A DNA stretch of 64,000 bases from Aulosira sp. FACHB-615 (lineage in GTDB: Bacteria > Cyanobacteriota > Cyanobacteriia > Cyanobacteriales > Nostocaceae), in NCBI RefSeq assembly GCF_014698045.1, contig NZ_JACJSE010000012.1, positions 62,001-126,000 of the forward strand. Direction: 5' to 3'. Below are positions 35,039 through 43,743 of this stretch, piece after piece. How positions within the stretch are numbered: position 1 is the first letter of the stretch; each line of letters begins with the position of its first letter. The notes beneath the pieces are model-generated. The model worked only from the letters and a program-made list of their open reading frames with translations. It was not told the DNA's origin and did no database searches. The position numbers and the translations under genes are program-made.

Positions 35039-37372
35039 ATGACTACAACTATTGACTTTCTCAGTCACCTCAACCCTAGCCAACGTCAAGCCGTAGAACA
35101 CTATTGTGGCCCGTTGTTAGTTGTGGCTGGCGCTGGTTCCGGGAAAACCCGCGCTTTGACTTATCGTATCGCTAACTTGATTCTCAAACACCGTGTGAAT
35201 CCTGAAAATATCTTGGCGGTGACTTTCACCAACAAAGCTGCACGAGAAATGAAGGAACGTATTCAAAAGCTGTTTGCGGAACAATTGGCGATGACGCAAC
35301 ACGGGACAAGATTTGAGTTATTACCAGAACACGAACAAACAAAACTGCGATCGCAAGTTTACCGCACAACCATCAAAGATTTGTGGTGCGGTACTTTCCA
35401 CAGTTTATTTTCAAGGATTTTGCGCTTTGATATTGAGAAATATCAAGATGAAAAAGGGCGCAAATGGAATCGAAATTTTTCGATTTTTGACGAATCAGAT
35501 GCCCAATCTTTAGTTAAAGAAATCGTCACCAAACAATTAAACCTCGACGATAAAAAGTTTGAGCCGCGTTCTGTCCGCTACGCCATCAGTAACGCCAAAA
35601 ACCAAGGCTTATCACCCCAAGACTTTGAAAAAGAACAGCCAAATTATCGCGGACGAGTAATTGCTCAAGTCTACAGTTCCTATCAAGATAAACTAGCAGA
35701 AAATAACGCCCTAGATTTTGATGATTTAATTCTTGTCCCTACCAAATTATTTCAACAAAACGAGCAAGTCTTAGGTTATTGGCATCGCAAATTCTGTCAT
35801 ATTTTAGTTGATGAATATCAAGATACCAACCGCACGCAATATGATTTGATTCGGTTGTTAGTAACTAATGGAGAAGATAGAAAAAGTGAATGGAATTGGC
35901 AAAATCGCTCAGTCTTTGTCGTAGGCGATGCTGACCAATCAATTTATAGTTTCCGCATGGCAGACTTTACCATTCTGCTGGAATTTCAAAATGATTTCGG
36001 TGATGGTTTACCGGATGAAGATACCCGCACAATGGTGAAGTTAGAAGAAAACTATCGCTCTTGTGAAAATATTTTACAGGCTGCCAATGAATTAATTGAA
36101 AATAACACCCAACGAATTGATAAAGTCCTAAAACCAACGCGGGGAAGTGGTGAACAAATTCATTGTCACAAAGCTGATGATGAACTGGCGGAAGCAGATT
36201 TTGTGATTCGGCAAATTCGTACCTTAGAACATCAACATCCCGAATTAAATTGGGGTAGTTTTGCAATTTTGTATCGCACTAACGCCCAATCTCGCCCCTT
36301 TGAAGAATTGTTGGTGAGGAATCAAATTCCTTATACAGTTGTGGGCGGAATGAAATTTTATGACCGCAAAGAAATTAAAGATGTGATAGCTTATCTCAGA
36401 GCGATCGCTAACCCTGCTGATACAGTGAGTTTATTGCGGGTGATTAATACTCCCCGACGGGGAATCGGTAAAGCCACCATTGATAACTTAATTAACGCCT
36501 CCCAGCAATTAGGTGTCAGCTTATGGGAAATTCTCAGCGATGAAACATCTGTTAATACATTAGCTGGGCGTTCAGCAAAAGCGGTGAATAATTTTGGACA
36601 AATGATTGGCCGTTATCAAGAACAAGTCGCAACGGTTCCAGTCTCGGAAATTGTTATGGGTTTGTTAGAAGAATCTGGTTATGTCCAAGACTTGCACAGT
36701 CAAGGTACAGATGAAGCAGAAGACAGAATCCAAAACGTCCAGGAACTTTATAACGCCGTTCTGCAATTTCAAGAAGAAAATGAGGATGTTTCCTTAACAG
36801 CCTTTTTGCAAAGTACCGCCTTAAGTTCTGATTTGGATAATTTAAAAGAAGGACAAACAGCCGTTTCTTTGATGACTCTACACGCTTCTAAAGGATTGGA
36901 GTTTCCCGTAGTCTTTTTGGTGGGATTAGAACAAGGGTTATTTCCTAACTATCGTTCAATGAATGATCCCGCATCCTTAGAAGAAGAACGCCGCTTGTGT
37001 TATGTAGGAATTACCCGCGCCCAAGAACGGTTACATTTATCCTTCGCCCGTGAACGCCGTTTATATGGTTCACGAGAACCCGCACTGCGATCGCAATTTC
37101 TGGACGAATTACCCCCAGAATTATTAACTAGTCAAAGTAAAGTTCGGCAAAATTATCCTAGGAATGCTGCAACAAATAACGAAAAGCAAGAAGGATCTCA
37201 CAATTGGCAAGTTGGGGATCAAGTCCTACACAAAACCTTTGGAATTGGCGAAATAACTCACGTTTTCGGTTCAGGAAATAAAATATCTGTGGCGATTAAA
37301 TTTGCTAGTTTAGGTCAAAAAATTATTGACCCCAGAGTAGCACAGTTGCAAAAAGTTGATGGAAAGCCTTAA
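35039..37372 (+). CDS. pcrA: UvrD/PcrA-type DNA helicase
   Basis: A superfamily 1A 3'-5' DNA helicase for repair and replication restart. Walker A AGAGSGKT is at residues 30-37; motif Ia TFTNKAAREMKER, motif II LVDEYQDTN, motif III VVGDADQSIYSFR, motif V TLHASKGLEF and motif VI YVGITRAQERL all follow in order. At 777 residues it is of usual length and has the short basic tail of the PcrA group with a VLHKTFGIGEI Tudor-like patch near the end. It is convergent with a recombinase-like gene whose end is only eight bases away. It follows the DUF4365 pair by about 110 bp, but as a core gene it need not belong with them. Confidence 0.95.
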   Translation: MTTTIDFLSHLNPSQRQAVEHYCGPLLVVAGAGSGKTRALTYRIANLILKHRVNPENILAVTFTNKAAREMKERIQKLFAEQLAMTQHGTRFELLPEHEQTKLRSQVYRTTIKDLWCGTFHSLFSRILRFDIEKYQDEKGRKWNRNFSIFDESDAQSLVKEIVTKQLNLDDKKFEPRSVRYAISNAKNQGLSPQDFEKEQPNYRGRVIAQVYSSYQDKLAENNALDFDDLILVPTKLFQQNEQVLGYWHRKFCHILVDEYQDTNRTQYDLIRLLVTNGEDRKSEWNWQNRSVFVVGDADQSIYSFRMADFTILLEFQNDFGDGLPDEDTRTMVKLEENYRSCENILQAANELIENNTQRIDKVLKPTRGSGEQIHCHKADDELAEADFVIRQIRTLEHQHPELNWGSFAILYRTNAQSRPFEELLVRNQIPYTVVGGMKFYDRKEIKDVIAYLRAIANPADTVSLLRVINTPRRGIGKATIDNLINASQQLGVSLWEILSDETSVNTLAGRSAKAVNNFGQMIGRYQEQVATVPVSEIVMGLLEESGYVQDLHSQGTDEAEDRIQNVQELYNAVLQFQEENEDVSLTAFLQSTALSSDLDNLKEGQTAVSLMTLHASKGLEFPVVFLVGLEQGLFPNYRSMNDPASLEEERRLCYVGITRAQERLHLSFARERRLYGSREPALRSQFLDELPPELLTSQSKVRQNYPRNAATNNEKQEGSHNWQVGDQVLHKTFGIGEITHVFGSGNKISVAIKFASLGQKIIDPRVAQLQKVDGKP

Positions 37373-37380
37373 ATGACTTA

Positions 37381-38697
37381 CTAAAAAATAAACACTATTC
37401 GTAAATCCCATTGTTTATCTTCACGGCTAATTTCAATTTGGCGAATAAACTCTCGCAGGTAAAAGCGTCGTTCTGTTTCTGACAAATCTAACCAAAATTG
37501 CGGAATAGAAACGGCTTGGGCGACAGAACGCAGATTGACAGGAGGGAGTGTGGCTAACTTGGCTTGGAGTGCAGAGATTTCGGTGCGGATTTTGTATTCT
37601 CTGAGTTTTGCTGTTTCTGCATCTAAAATACCAGTTTCAATTAAAGCAGGTAACTGCGCTAATATTTCTTGTTGACGAGCGATCGCATCGCCTAAACTAT
37701 TCTTGACAGTATCCAACTCTGGAGAATTCATCCCGGCTACTGCTAATGGTAAATCACGACAAACTTTAGCGATCGTCGATTCTAAAATGTCTTGGTAAGG
37801 AATGGCGCGACACTTGGGACTTCGAGGACAATTAATCGGACGTAAATAAAGATACTCTTGGTCTTGGTAGCGACGGGTAACGCGAGTGACTGTTGTATGA
37901 GATTGACATTCGCCGCAGACAACTAACCCAGCTAAAGAACGGGGCGCACTTGCAGTTCGAGATGGTAAGCGGCTATTACGGCGTAATAGTCGGTCAATTT
38001 GGGCTGCTTCTTCTTTAGAAAGAATCGCTGTATGAGTATCTGAGATAATTTCACCGTTGAGATAAGCTGTGTCTCCCCGATAAACAGGATTTGTTAACCA
38101 GCGTCGCCCAGTGGTAACAGAAATTTTCTTCGCATATTTTTTTGCTAAGTAACGCACTGCGCCCCGCAAGGAACCGTAGAGTAAAAAGTGATCAAAAAAG
38201 TCTTTCACAACGGGGGAGGTGCTGCGGTCAATAATATATTTTCCTTGACCACGGCGATAACCATAAGGTGCTTTTCCGGGTGGCGGTGCGGCTTCAAGAC
38301 GATTCCGAGCGTGTCCTTGACGAATACGCCGACTTCTTTGTTGATATTGAATTTCTTGGATTAGTTTGAGTAATTCAGCCCGAAACTGGGATTGCTCTGA
38401 TGTGTAGGATTGTTCAGTCGCAATTACAGCTACACCCATCGCTTCTAATTCATTTAAGCGATCGCTGACTTCCTCTACAGTATCACCTAATTCTTCCAGA
38501 CGACGAACCAGCAAATACTCTACTGGTTCATTTTGACAGTCTGTGAGTAATTGTTGTAATTGCGATCGTACAGTACATCCATCAGCATTTCTCTTAGCCA
38601 AATCTTCATAAATCCGTTCTACCTCCCATTGCCAATTAATGTTTTGTGGAACAGAGTCTAGGAGAGGGTCACAATAAATGTAGGCAATAACTTTCAT
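37381..38697 (-). CDS. Serine recombinase-like protein, active site lost
   Basis: A 438-residue protein with the layout of large serine recombinases: N-terminal resolvase-type domain (about 1-125), the linker PPGKAPYGYRRG typical of the family, a recombinase domain with NPVYRG, a zinc ribbon (CGEC ... CPRSPKC) near 270-310, and a C-terminal helical region. The catalytic YxRxS motif is replaced by YIYCDP, and the region normally reading KLDRLSR is RRLEELGDT, so the nucleophile and at least two active-site arginines are missing. It is therefore probably a DNA-binding protein that no longer recombines. Intact length and frame argue against decay. Related proteins may be conserved in cyanobacteria. 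Confidence 0.8.
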   Translation of the reverse strand: MKVIAYIYCDPLLDSVPQNINWQWEVERIYEDLAKRNADGCTVRSQLQQLLTDCQNEPVEYLLVRRLEELGDTVEEVSDRLNELEAMGVAVIATEQSYTSEQSQFRAELLKLIQEIQYQQRSRRIRQGHARNRLEAAPPPGKAPYGYRRGQGKYIIDRSTSPVVKDFFDHFLLYGSLRGAVRYLAKKYAKKISVTTGRRWLTNPVYRGDTAYLNGEIISDTHTAILSKEEAAQIDRLLRRNSRLPSRTASAPRSLAGLVVCGECQSHTTVTRVTRRYQDQEYLYLRPINCPRSPKCRAIPYQDILESTIAKVCRDLPLAVAGMNSPELDTVKNSLGDAIARQQEILAQLPALIETGILDAETAKLREYKIRTEISALQAKLATLPPVNLRSVAQAVSIPQFWLDLSETERRFYLREFIRQIEISREDKQWDLRIVFIF

Positions 38698-38712
38698 CAG
38701 TTAATCATTCAA

Positions 38713-39072
38713 TCACTGCTGACTGATCTCAATTACATTTCCGTCGGGATCTTGAGTAAAGATGGCGGAGCGACCAGAGGCGCTGGCTTGAATAGGATAA
38801 TTTTGACTCAGCAGTTCTTGTTTAGCTTGTTCTAAATCAGCTACTGCAAAAGCGATATGGGGATTACGTCCCCATTTTTCGTTGGGGTTATCGGTTGGTA
38901 CTGTGGATGCGACTATGAGATGAACTTGATAGTCGCCGACTTGATACCATGCACCAGGATATTTTAGGGAACGGTCAATTTTAGATAATCCCAACACTTG
39001 AGTGTAAAAGTTTTCAGCGCGTTCTAAGTCGGTAACGAGAATGGCTGTATGAAGGCTTTGGGTAATCTGCAT
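38713..39072 (-). CDS. VOC-fold (glyoxalase-like) protein
   Basis: A 119-residue vicinal oxygen chelate protein. It carries the typical paired modules: TQSLHTAILVTDLERAENFY, then VHLIV and HIAFAVADLEQA, and the final FTQDPDGNVIEIS with the metal-ligand Glu. Potential ligands His and Glu are in expected positions, so it may be a functional metal enzyme such as a glyoxalase or a resistance protein. It is 15 bp upstream of the recombinase-like gene on the same strand, so the two are likely co-transcribed. The reaction is unknown. Confidence 0.85.
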   Translation of the reverse strand: MQITQSLHTAILVTDLERAENFYTQVLGLSKIDRSLKYPGAWYQVGDYQVHLIVASTVPTDNPNEKWGRNPHIAFAVADLEQAKQELLSQNYPIQASASGRSAIFTQDPDGNVIEISQQ

Positions 39073-39566
39073 AGTTACTAAAGTTCGCTTTTATTTAGAT
39101 TTTGACGTATTAGCTGTGCAACTAGATTAAATCCCAGAATTGGAGATGAGATCACATCTGGGCAAGGGTTTGATAGCTTGAGCCTCACAAAAGTCATGAA
39201 ACTTTGACAATGCTGAGGAGTAGAAAACTCAAATGTCATTAAATCATAACAATATGATCCCGCCAAAGCTATTAAATTCGTAAAAGCCCGAAAAAAGTAC
39301 CTTTAGACCCCTTGATCAATACCGAGGGTTACTGGTTAATATTTACTTAACAAAACGACTCCTCCGATCCCGAAAAATGCTTACCCAAGCATTCAAGGAA
39401 ATTGAAAGGGAGTGACCCTCATTTTAAAAGCGAATTAAAAAACTTTAAAAACTGGGCAAAACCAGGAGTCAGGAATAAGAAATTCATCTGAGAAGAATGA
39501 CTTTTTTATCAAACATTCTCTAACTCAGAGAGATAATTACCTTTCAAACTACTGGAGGCCAAATTA
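39073..39566 (+). promoter_or_regulatory. Structured leader upstream of DUF4912 gene
   Basis: Nearly 500 bp between divergent genes. On the plus strand a GAGGGT near 39325 can pair with ACCCTC near 39415, enclosing a perfect hairpin ATGCTT/AAGCAT (39377-39392) and a CTCCTCCGATCCCG stretch. Further on, GGAGG at about 39553-39557 is the ribosome site of the DUF4912 gene. This may be a structured 5' leader or a separate small RNA. The minus-strand frame at 39078-39266 lacks any coding character I trust. Confidence 0.35.
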
Positions 39567-40811
39567 ATGGCAAAAGAACGCCCACCGCTAGAGGAGATGA
39601 CACTGAGACAACTACGTAAAGTTGCCAGTGAGTATAGCGTCTCCCGCTATAGCCGAATGCGTAAATCACAGTTGTTGGCAGCAATTCAAGAAGTGCAGCG
39701 CAGCAAAGCGTCCCTTAGTCCATCTCGTTCACTTGAGGCACAGGAAACCGTGGAAGCAGCAAAATTTGAACTGGGTCAAGAAGACCGTACAGGTGGCTCT
39801 CTGGCTGATGTTGATGAAGGACTCGCCGATCTACCGGGTGGTTATGGTGAAAGCCGGATTGTACTTTTACCCCGTGATCCCCAATGGGCTTACACTTATT
39901 GGGATATTCCCAATGATCATAAAGAAGAACTGCGTCGTCAGGGCGGACAGCAATTAGCACTGCGGATTTATGATGTTACCGACATCAGTCTTGATTATCA
40001 AAGCCCCCACAGCATCCAAGAATATCCTGTTGATGAACTAGCAAGAGAATGGTATTTACCTATTCCTGTGAGCGATCGCGATTATGTTATCGATATTGGT
40101 TATCGGACTTTTGATGGTCGTTGGTTAGTTTTGGCGCGTTCTGCTCAAGTACACATTCCTCCTGTATACCCATCTGACTGGATTGAAGATGTCTTCATCA
40201 CTGTTAATTTTGAAGAAGACCTGCGCGGTAGAACTCTGTACGAACTAGTACCACCAGCTAAGAAACTGCCAACAGCAACTGGTACAAATGGAAACCCCAT
40301 CTACGACCACATCTTTGGTTTAGCCGAATCTGCCGAAGCACAACGGGTTGCAGGTTCTCTGTTTGGTTCTATGCAGCACGTAGCTGGTTCTGTACGCCCC
40401 GAACAGGCTATCAGTTCCTACGTCTTCCCATCTGGTGTTGGTATGTGGGCTGTTCCCACCGTGTCTGGTTTAACCATGTCTGGTGCAGGAATGTCTGGTG
40501 TTGGCTTCTCAGCTTCCGCCGCACCCATTCGTCCCCGCCAGTTCTGGTTAATTGCTGATGCGGAATTGATTGTTTACGGTGCAACTGAACCTGATGCGAC
40601 TGTAACAATCGGCGGTCGTGAAATTAAACTGAATCCCGATGGGACATTCCGCTTCCAGATGTCCTTCCAAGATGGTTTAATTGACTACCCAATTTTGGCT
40701 GTGGCTGCTGATGGTGAGCAAACACGCTCAATTCACATGAAGTTCAATCGTGAAACACCATCTCGCAATACGAATACCAAAGAAGAAGCTATTCCCGAAT
40801 GGATTTTCTAA
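39567..40811 (+). CDS. DUF4912 protein with Rho-N/SAP-like domain
   Basis: A 414-residue cytoplasmic protein. The N-terminus (residues 8-45, MTLRQLRKVASEYSVSRYSR) is a helix-turn-helix of the Rho-N/SAP type that binds nucleic acids. A DUF4912 module follows at about 90-215, seen as VLLPRDPQWAYTYWDIPNDH and IDIGYRTFDGRWLVLARS. The C-terminal part has a flexible Gly/Met/Ser-rich stretch and an IgG-like end (FWLIADAELIVYGATEPDA). Expression seems well defined: GGAGG ribosome site, long leader and a strong terminator right after the gene. Such proteins occur widely in cyanobacteria, but their role is unknown. The domain calls are good, the function open. Confidence 0.8.
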   Translation: MAKERPPLEEMTLRQLRKVASEYSVSRYSRMRKSQLLAAIQEVQRSKASLSPSRSLEAQETVEAAKFELGQEDRTGGSLADVDEGLADLPGGYGESRIVLLPRDPQWAYTYWDIPNDHKEELRRQGGQQLALRIYDVTDISLDYQSPHSIQEYPVDELAREWYLPIPVSDRDYVIDIGYRTFDGRWLVLARSAQVHIPPVYPSDWIEDVFITVNFEEDLRGRTLYELVPPAKKLPTATGTNGNPIYDHIFGLAESAEAQRVAGSLFGSMQHVAGSVRPEQAISSYVFPSGVGMWAVPTVSGLTMSGAGMSGVGFSASAAPIRPRQFWLIADAELIVYGATEPDATVTIGGREIKLNPDGTFRFQMSFQDGLIDYPILAVAADGEQTRSIHMKFNRETPSRNTNTKEEAIPEWIF

Positions 40812-40841
40812 ATAATCCACAATTAGAATTTTGAATTATTA

Positions 40842-40875
40842 CCCGCTATAGTAAGTCTTTCTATAGCGGGTTTTT
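40842..40875 (+). terminator. Intrinsic terminator of the DUF4912 gene
   Basis: A perfect 10-bp stem CCCGCTATAG / CTATAGCGGG with a 9-base loop, followed directly by TTTTT. It lies 30 bases after the stop codon. Confidence 0.9.
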
Positions 40876-40963
40876 ATTATCTTCGTAACTGAAGAAGTCG
40901 GGGATCTGAGCCTCGATTTTTTTGATAACTATGACATCAAAATTTGACAAACAGTCGTGAAAT

Positions 40964-41120
40964 CAATACGGTTCGGTTAACAAATGTATCTGTTGAGGTG
41001 AGCAGGGGGGCGGAGGAGCTTCAGGTGCAGGGGAGAGCGTAGCTTCGTTCCCCCTTTCACCCCTGCACCCCTGCACCCTTGCTTGCCTACACAAGTAAGT
41101 TTCTTATCCGAACCGTATTG
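40964..41120. repeat. MITE-like element, CAATACGG ends
   Basis: 157 bp with terminal inverted repeats CAATACGGTTCGGTTAA and TTATCCGAACCGTATTG (16 of 17 pairing). The interior has C-rich and G-rich blocks and ends with a CTACACAAGTAAG segment similar to that in the TATAGGA-type elements. Confidence 0.7.
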
Positions 41121-41156
41121 GCCGTGGAATTTCATACGCGCTAAATAAACCCCTCA

Positions 41157-41295
41157 TACCATTTCACTTTAAAAATGATACGGATATGCAAGTAGCGCCT
41201 CGACTTCTCCTGACGGAGACGCTGCGCGAACGCTCGGCGACCAGAAGCAGAGTTGCAGAGGAAGCGATTTCTATCAGTAATTTCGTGAAATGGTA
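41157..41295. repeat. MITE-like element, TACCATTTCAC ends
   Basis: 139 bp with terminal inverted repeats TACCATTTCAC and GTGAAATGGTA. The flanking bases would allow a TA target duplication. A related left end lies at 10532. It sits 57 bp from the end of the TOPRIM-like gene. Confidence 0.7.
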
Positions 41296-41351
41296 TCACA
41301 CTGGAAGTCTGGCGCTATCAAACATATACGCTTCTTCATATCGATTTGGGA

Positions 41352-42305
41352 TTACTCCTGCTCAATCAAACCATATAGAATTTTGAAGAAAAAAGGAATG
41401 TGGTTTTTAGCATCACATTCTTGTTCTGAATAAAATTTTCCTATCTCTAGTGTTAATCCATCTCTAAACGCCCATTCTGTATTAGTCCATCCTTGAGGCG
41501 GTTGAATCTGTTTCCAATATTTTTTGGCTTTAGCAATTGTCAGTAAAGCTAAACTTAAGATGTTTTTATCTAAATTATTTTGATTATTTATAAAACTTAA
41601 TTTCCAAGAAGTTTGAAAATTTTTGATATCATCAAAGTCTAAATTTGAACAGTAGTTAATGCGATTAAATGTTTTTTCTAAGTTATTTTGTAAATCTATA
41701 TCTTCATGCAAACTATCAACTATATCAAGATAAACTTGCTCAAGATTCACAACTGAATCTTGATAGACAGGTGTATTTGAGTAATTGTCCAAGACTGACT
41801 GAATATCAGGTGTTAAAAAGTATGCTTCTTTGTGAACTAAGCCAGTCACCCATATACGATGATTTATACAATTCCCTTCATTAATTTTAGCTTTCTCATA
41901 TAAATTGTAGAAAATAGAATCGGTATCTGTAAAAGCGTAATCGTTTTTTATGCTGGCTATTTGAATATCTAAATCTACAATGGCAAATAGCTGATGGGGA
42001 CTGAGATAAGAGTTAGCAGGATTTTGATTATGTAAGTCTAAAATACTAAAAAATGTATTTAATACATCTTGGCGATCGCCGCAATTGATAAACTGAGGTC
42101 TATACTGCTTCCACCATCTTGGAACGCAAGCATGATAAAAGTTAGCATCAGGCATTTTATCCATATTTCTGTACGATTGAGGCGATAATCTACCTGACGT
42201 TTTTGGAATTTCGCCTTCACACAGTATAACTATTTTGTTGAGGATTCTTCTATCTTCTAGAATATATCGACAATGCTCTTCTAGCTCTGCTTCACTAAGA
42301 CCCAT
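41352..42305 (-). CDS. TOPRIM-like partner of AAA ATPase
   Basis: A 317-residue protein I do not recognise by name. Its N-terminal part has a TOPRIM-like layout: KIVILCEGE (strand then Glu, as in the first TOPRIM motif) and, about 90 residues later, LFAIVDLDIQ (strand ending in DxD, second motif). The later piece WVTGLVHKEAYFLTP recalls the EnYLL-type segment of DUF4435 proteins. It begins 12 bases after the stop of the AAA ATPase gene on the same strand, so they form an operon in the order ATPase then TOPRIM-like. The same order is known for PARIS (AriA-AriB) and, as fusions, for OLD nucleases. A nuclease or toxin role is inferred; the remainder of the protein is AT-rich and unfamiliar. Confidence 0.55.
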   Translation of the reverse strand: MGLSEAELEEHCRYILEDRRILNKIVILCEGEIPKTSGRLSPQSYRNMDKMPDANFYHACVPRWWKQYRPQFINCGDRQDVLNTFFSILDLHNQNPANSYLSPHQLFAIVDLDIQIASIKNDYAFTDTDSIFYNLYEKAKINEGNCINHRIWVTGLVHKEAYFLTPDIQSVLDNYSNTPVYQDSVVNLEQVYLDIVDSLHEDIDLQNNLEKTFNRINYCSNLDFDDIKNFQTSWKLSFINNQNNLDKNILSLALLTIAKAKKYWKQIQPPQGWTNTEWAFRDGLTLEIGKFYSEQECDAKNHIPFFFKILYGLIEQE

Positions 42306-42316
42306 ATTTAGTTATT

Positions 42317-43573
42317 TTATAATTTGTTTGGCTTGATAAGTTTTGGTGGTAATTCTTTAACATGAGCAGGGGTAACTGCTTGACATAGCTCATAAGAATG
42401 AGTTGCTAAAATATATTGATTGCTAGGCGACCATTCTTCTAAATCCCTAACTATTTGATATTGCCAATCTGGATGAAATGCTATTTCAATTTCATCCATT
42501 AAAACAATTGCATTTTCTATTTTATTAGATTTAATCCATACATAGATACATAATTTTTTGAGTTCACCGTGACTTAAATCTTCTGGGTAAAGTTCTACAT
42601 CATCATCGTCTCTTTTAAAGTTAACACCAGATAAATCTTTATTTATATTGATTTTTTTATTATTTAATACAGAATTTAAATCCTTTAATAATGTTTTATA
42701 ATTATCACCGTAACCTCCTGTTTCTATAGCTTGTCTAAAATCTTGATCACGAGCATCAGTAAAAGATTTAATCAGAATATCTATAGCCATAAAATCATAG
42801 GTGAAAAAATTAGGTAATTTAGTTTTATCTTGTTTTAAACCTAAGTAATAGTCATTTTCACTTTGATTATTAAATAATGATTTTCTGGAGTTAGCTGAAA
42901 GAAATAGAAAAATCTGTGAAATATGTGCTGCCAAGAATACTTTCTCTGATAAATTAATCAGAAATGATTCTACATCATTTATCTCTAAATTATCAAAACG
43001 GCACAGTAACATTTCTTTGGAAGAATCAACATTATCAGTATATACATCACATATATATCCTGTTTTATTACTCTGAAGATATTTAGAAAATATTCTATGG
43101 AAATATTCTTGTCTGTGTTTTTTTTCGTATAGTAAATAGAATGTTTTTCCAAGACTATATTCTGATTGATTTTTTTTTATGTCATCATATACATCCTTTC
43201 CTGAAAGATTATTCTCACTAATTTCACTATCATTATTTTCTTGTTCATAGGTATCTAATACAAAAGATTCTTTACAAGTAAAAAACTCAAGCTCTATATT
43301 TTGTTTGCCATCCCAAATATCAATTATTGCCAAAACTCGCTTATCAGAGTCTTTATCAATCTTAAAACCTTCAATTAAATTTTTTAAAAAAATTTTTCTA
43401 TCTTCATGAATAGAACAATGGAGTAACACAAAAATTAATTGCAATAGTGTACTTTTACCACCGCCATTCAAACTACCAAGTGGAAATATACTAGGAGTAA
43501 ATTCTTTTTCAAAAGAAATATCAACATTTTTTAAAACACGAAAATCAGGAACTCGAATTCTCTGCAAAAACAT
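42317..43573 (-). CDS. AAA/ABC-type ATPase, defence-like
   Basis: An ATPase of the SMC/RecF-like AAA-15/AAA-21 class. Walker A GSLNGGGKST lies near residue 33, an ABC-type signature DLSHGELKK is near 340, Walker B IVLMDEIEIAFHPDWQ follows, and the switch His is in ILATHSYE. The middle 250 residues are charged, Lys/Asn/Asp-rich and unfamiliar, probably the sensor or coiled-coil insert. The frame is open to 43633, but the ATG at 43573 has AGGAG five bases upstream and starts MFLQRIRVPDFRVLKN, the usual first strand of the family. Composition is more AT-rich than neighbouring core genes. With its TOPRIM-like neighbour it resembles two-gene defence modules; transfer is suggested by context. Confidence 0.8.
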   Translation of the reverse strand: MFLQRIRVPDFRVLKNVDISFEKEFTPSIFPLGSLNGGGKSTLLQLIFVLLHCSIHEDRKIFLKNLIEGFKIDKDSDKRVLAIIDIWDGKQNIELEFFTCKESFVLDTYEQENNDSEISENNLSGKDVYDDIKKNQSEYSLGKTFYLLYEKKHRQEYFHRIFSKYLQSNKTGYICDVYTDNVDSSKEMLLCRFDNLEINDVESFLINLSEKVFLAAHISQIFLFLSANSRKSLFNNQSENDYYLGLKQDKTKLPNFFTYDFMAIDILIKSFTDARDQDFRQAIETGGYGDNYKTLLKDLNSVLNNKKININKDLSGVNFKRDDDDVELYPEDLSHGELKKLCIYVWIKSNKIENAIVLMDEIEIAFHPDWQYQIVRDLEEWSPSNQYILATHSYELCQAVTPAHVKELPPKLIKPNKL

Positions 43574-43743
43574 AAAAACTCCTAATTTTTTGTATTGATT
43601 AATACTTTTGAGTAAAAAAATAAGGTTACTCATTTCCTATCAAATCTGTTCTATTATGGCTGATGAAAACTTATGCAGTGTTAATCATTGGGAAAAATCA
43701 TTATCTATCAACCCCTGCATAAGTTCTCTGAATGCGGCTAATC

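Noticed and set aside
35039..37372. Helicase component of a DUF4365 defence system
   Set aside because: All motifs and the length match the housekeeping PcrA/UvrD helicase, so proximity to the DUF4365 pair is not enough to link them.
37381..38697. Active site-specific recombinase marking an integrated element
   Set aside because: Catalytic Ser and Arg residues are missing and no att-like direct repeats were found around it.
39078..39266. Minus-strand 62-codon frame next to the VOC gene
   Set aside because: No family resemblance and unlikely composition; the region is better explained as leader or promoter DNA of the DUF4912 gene.
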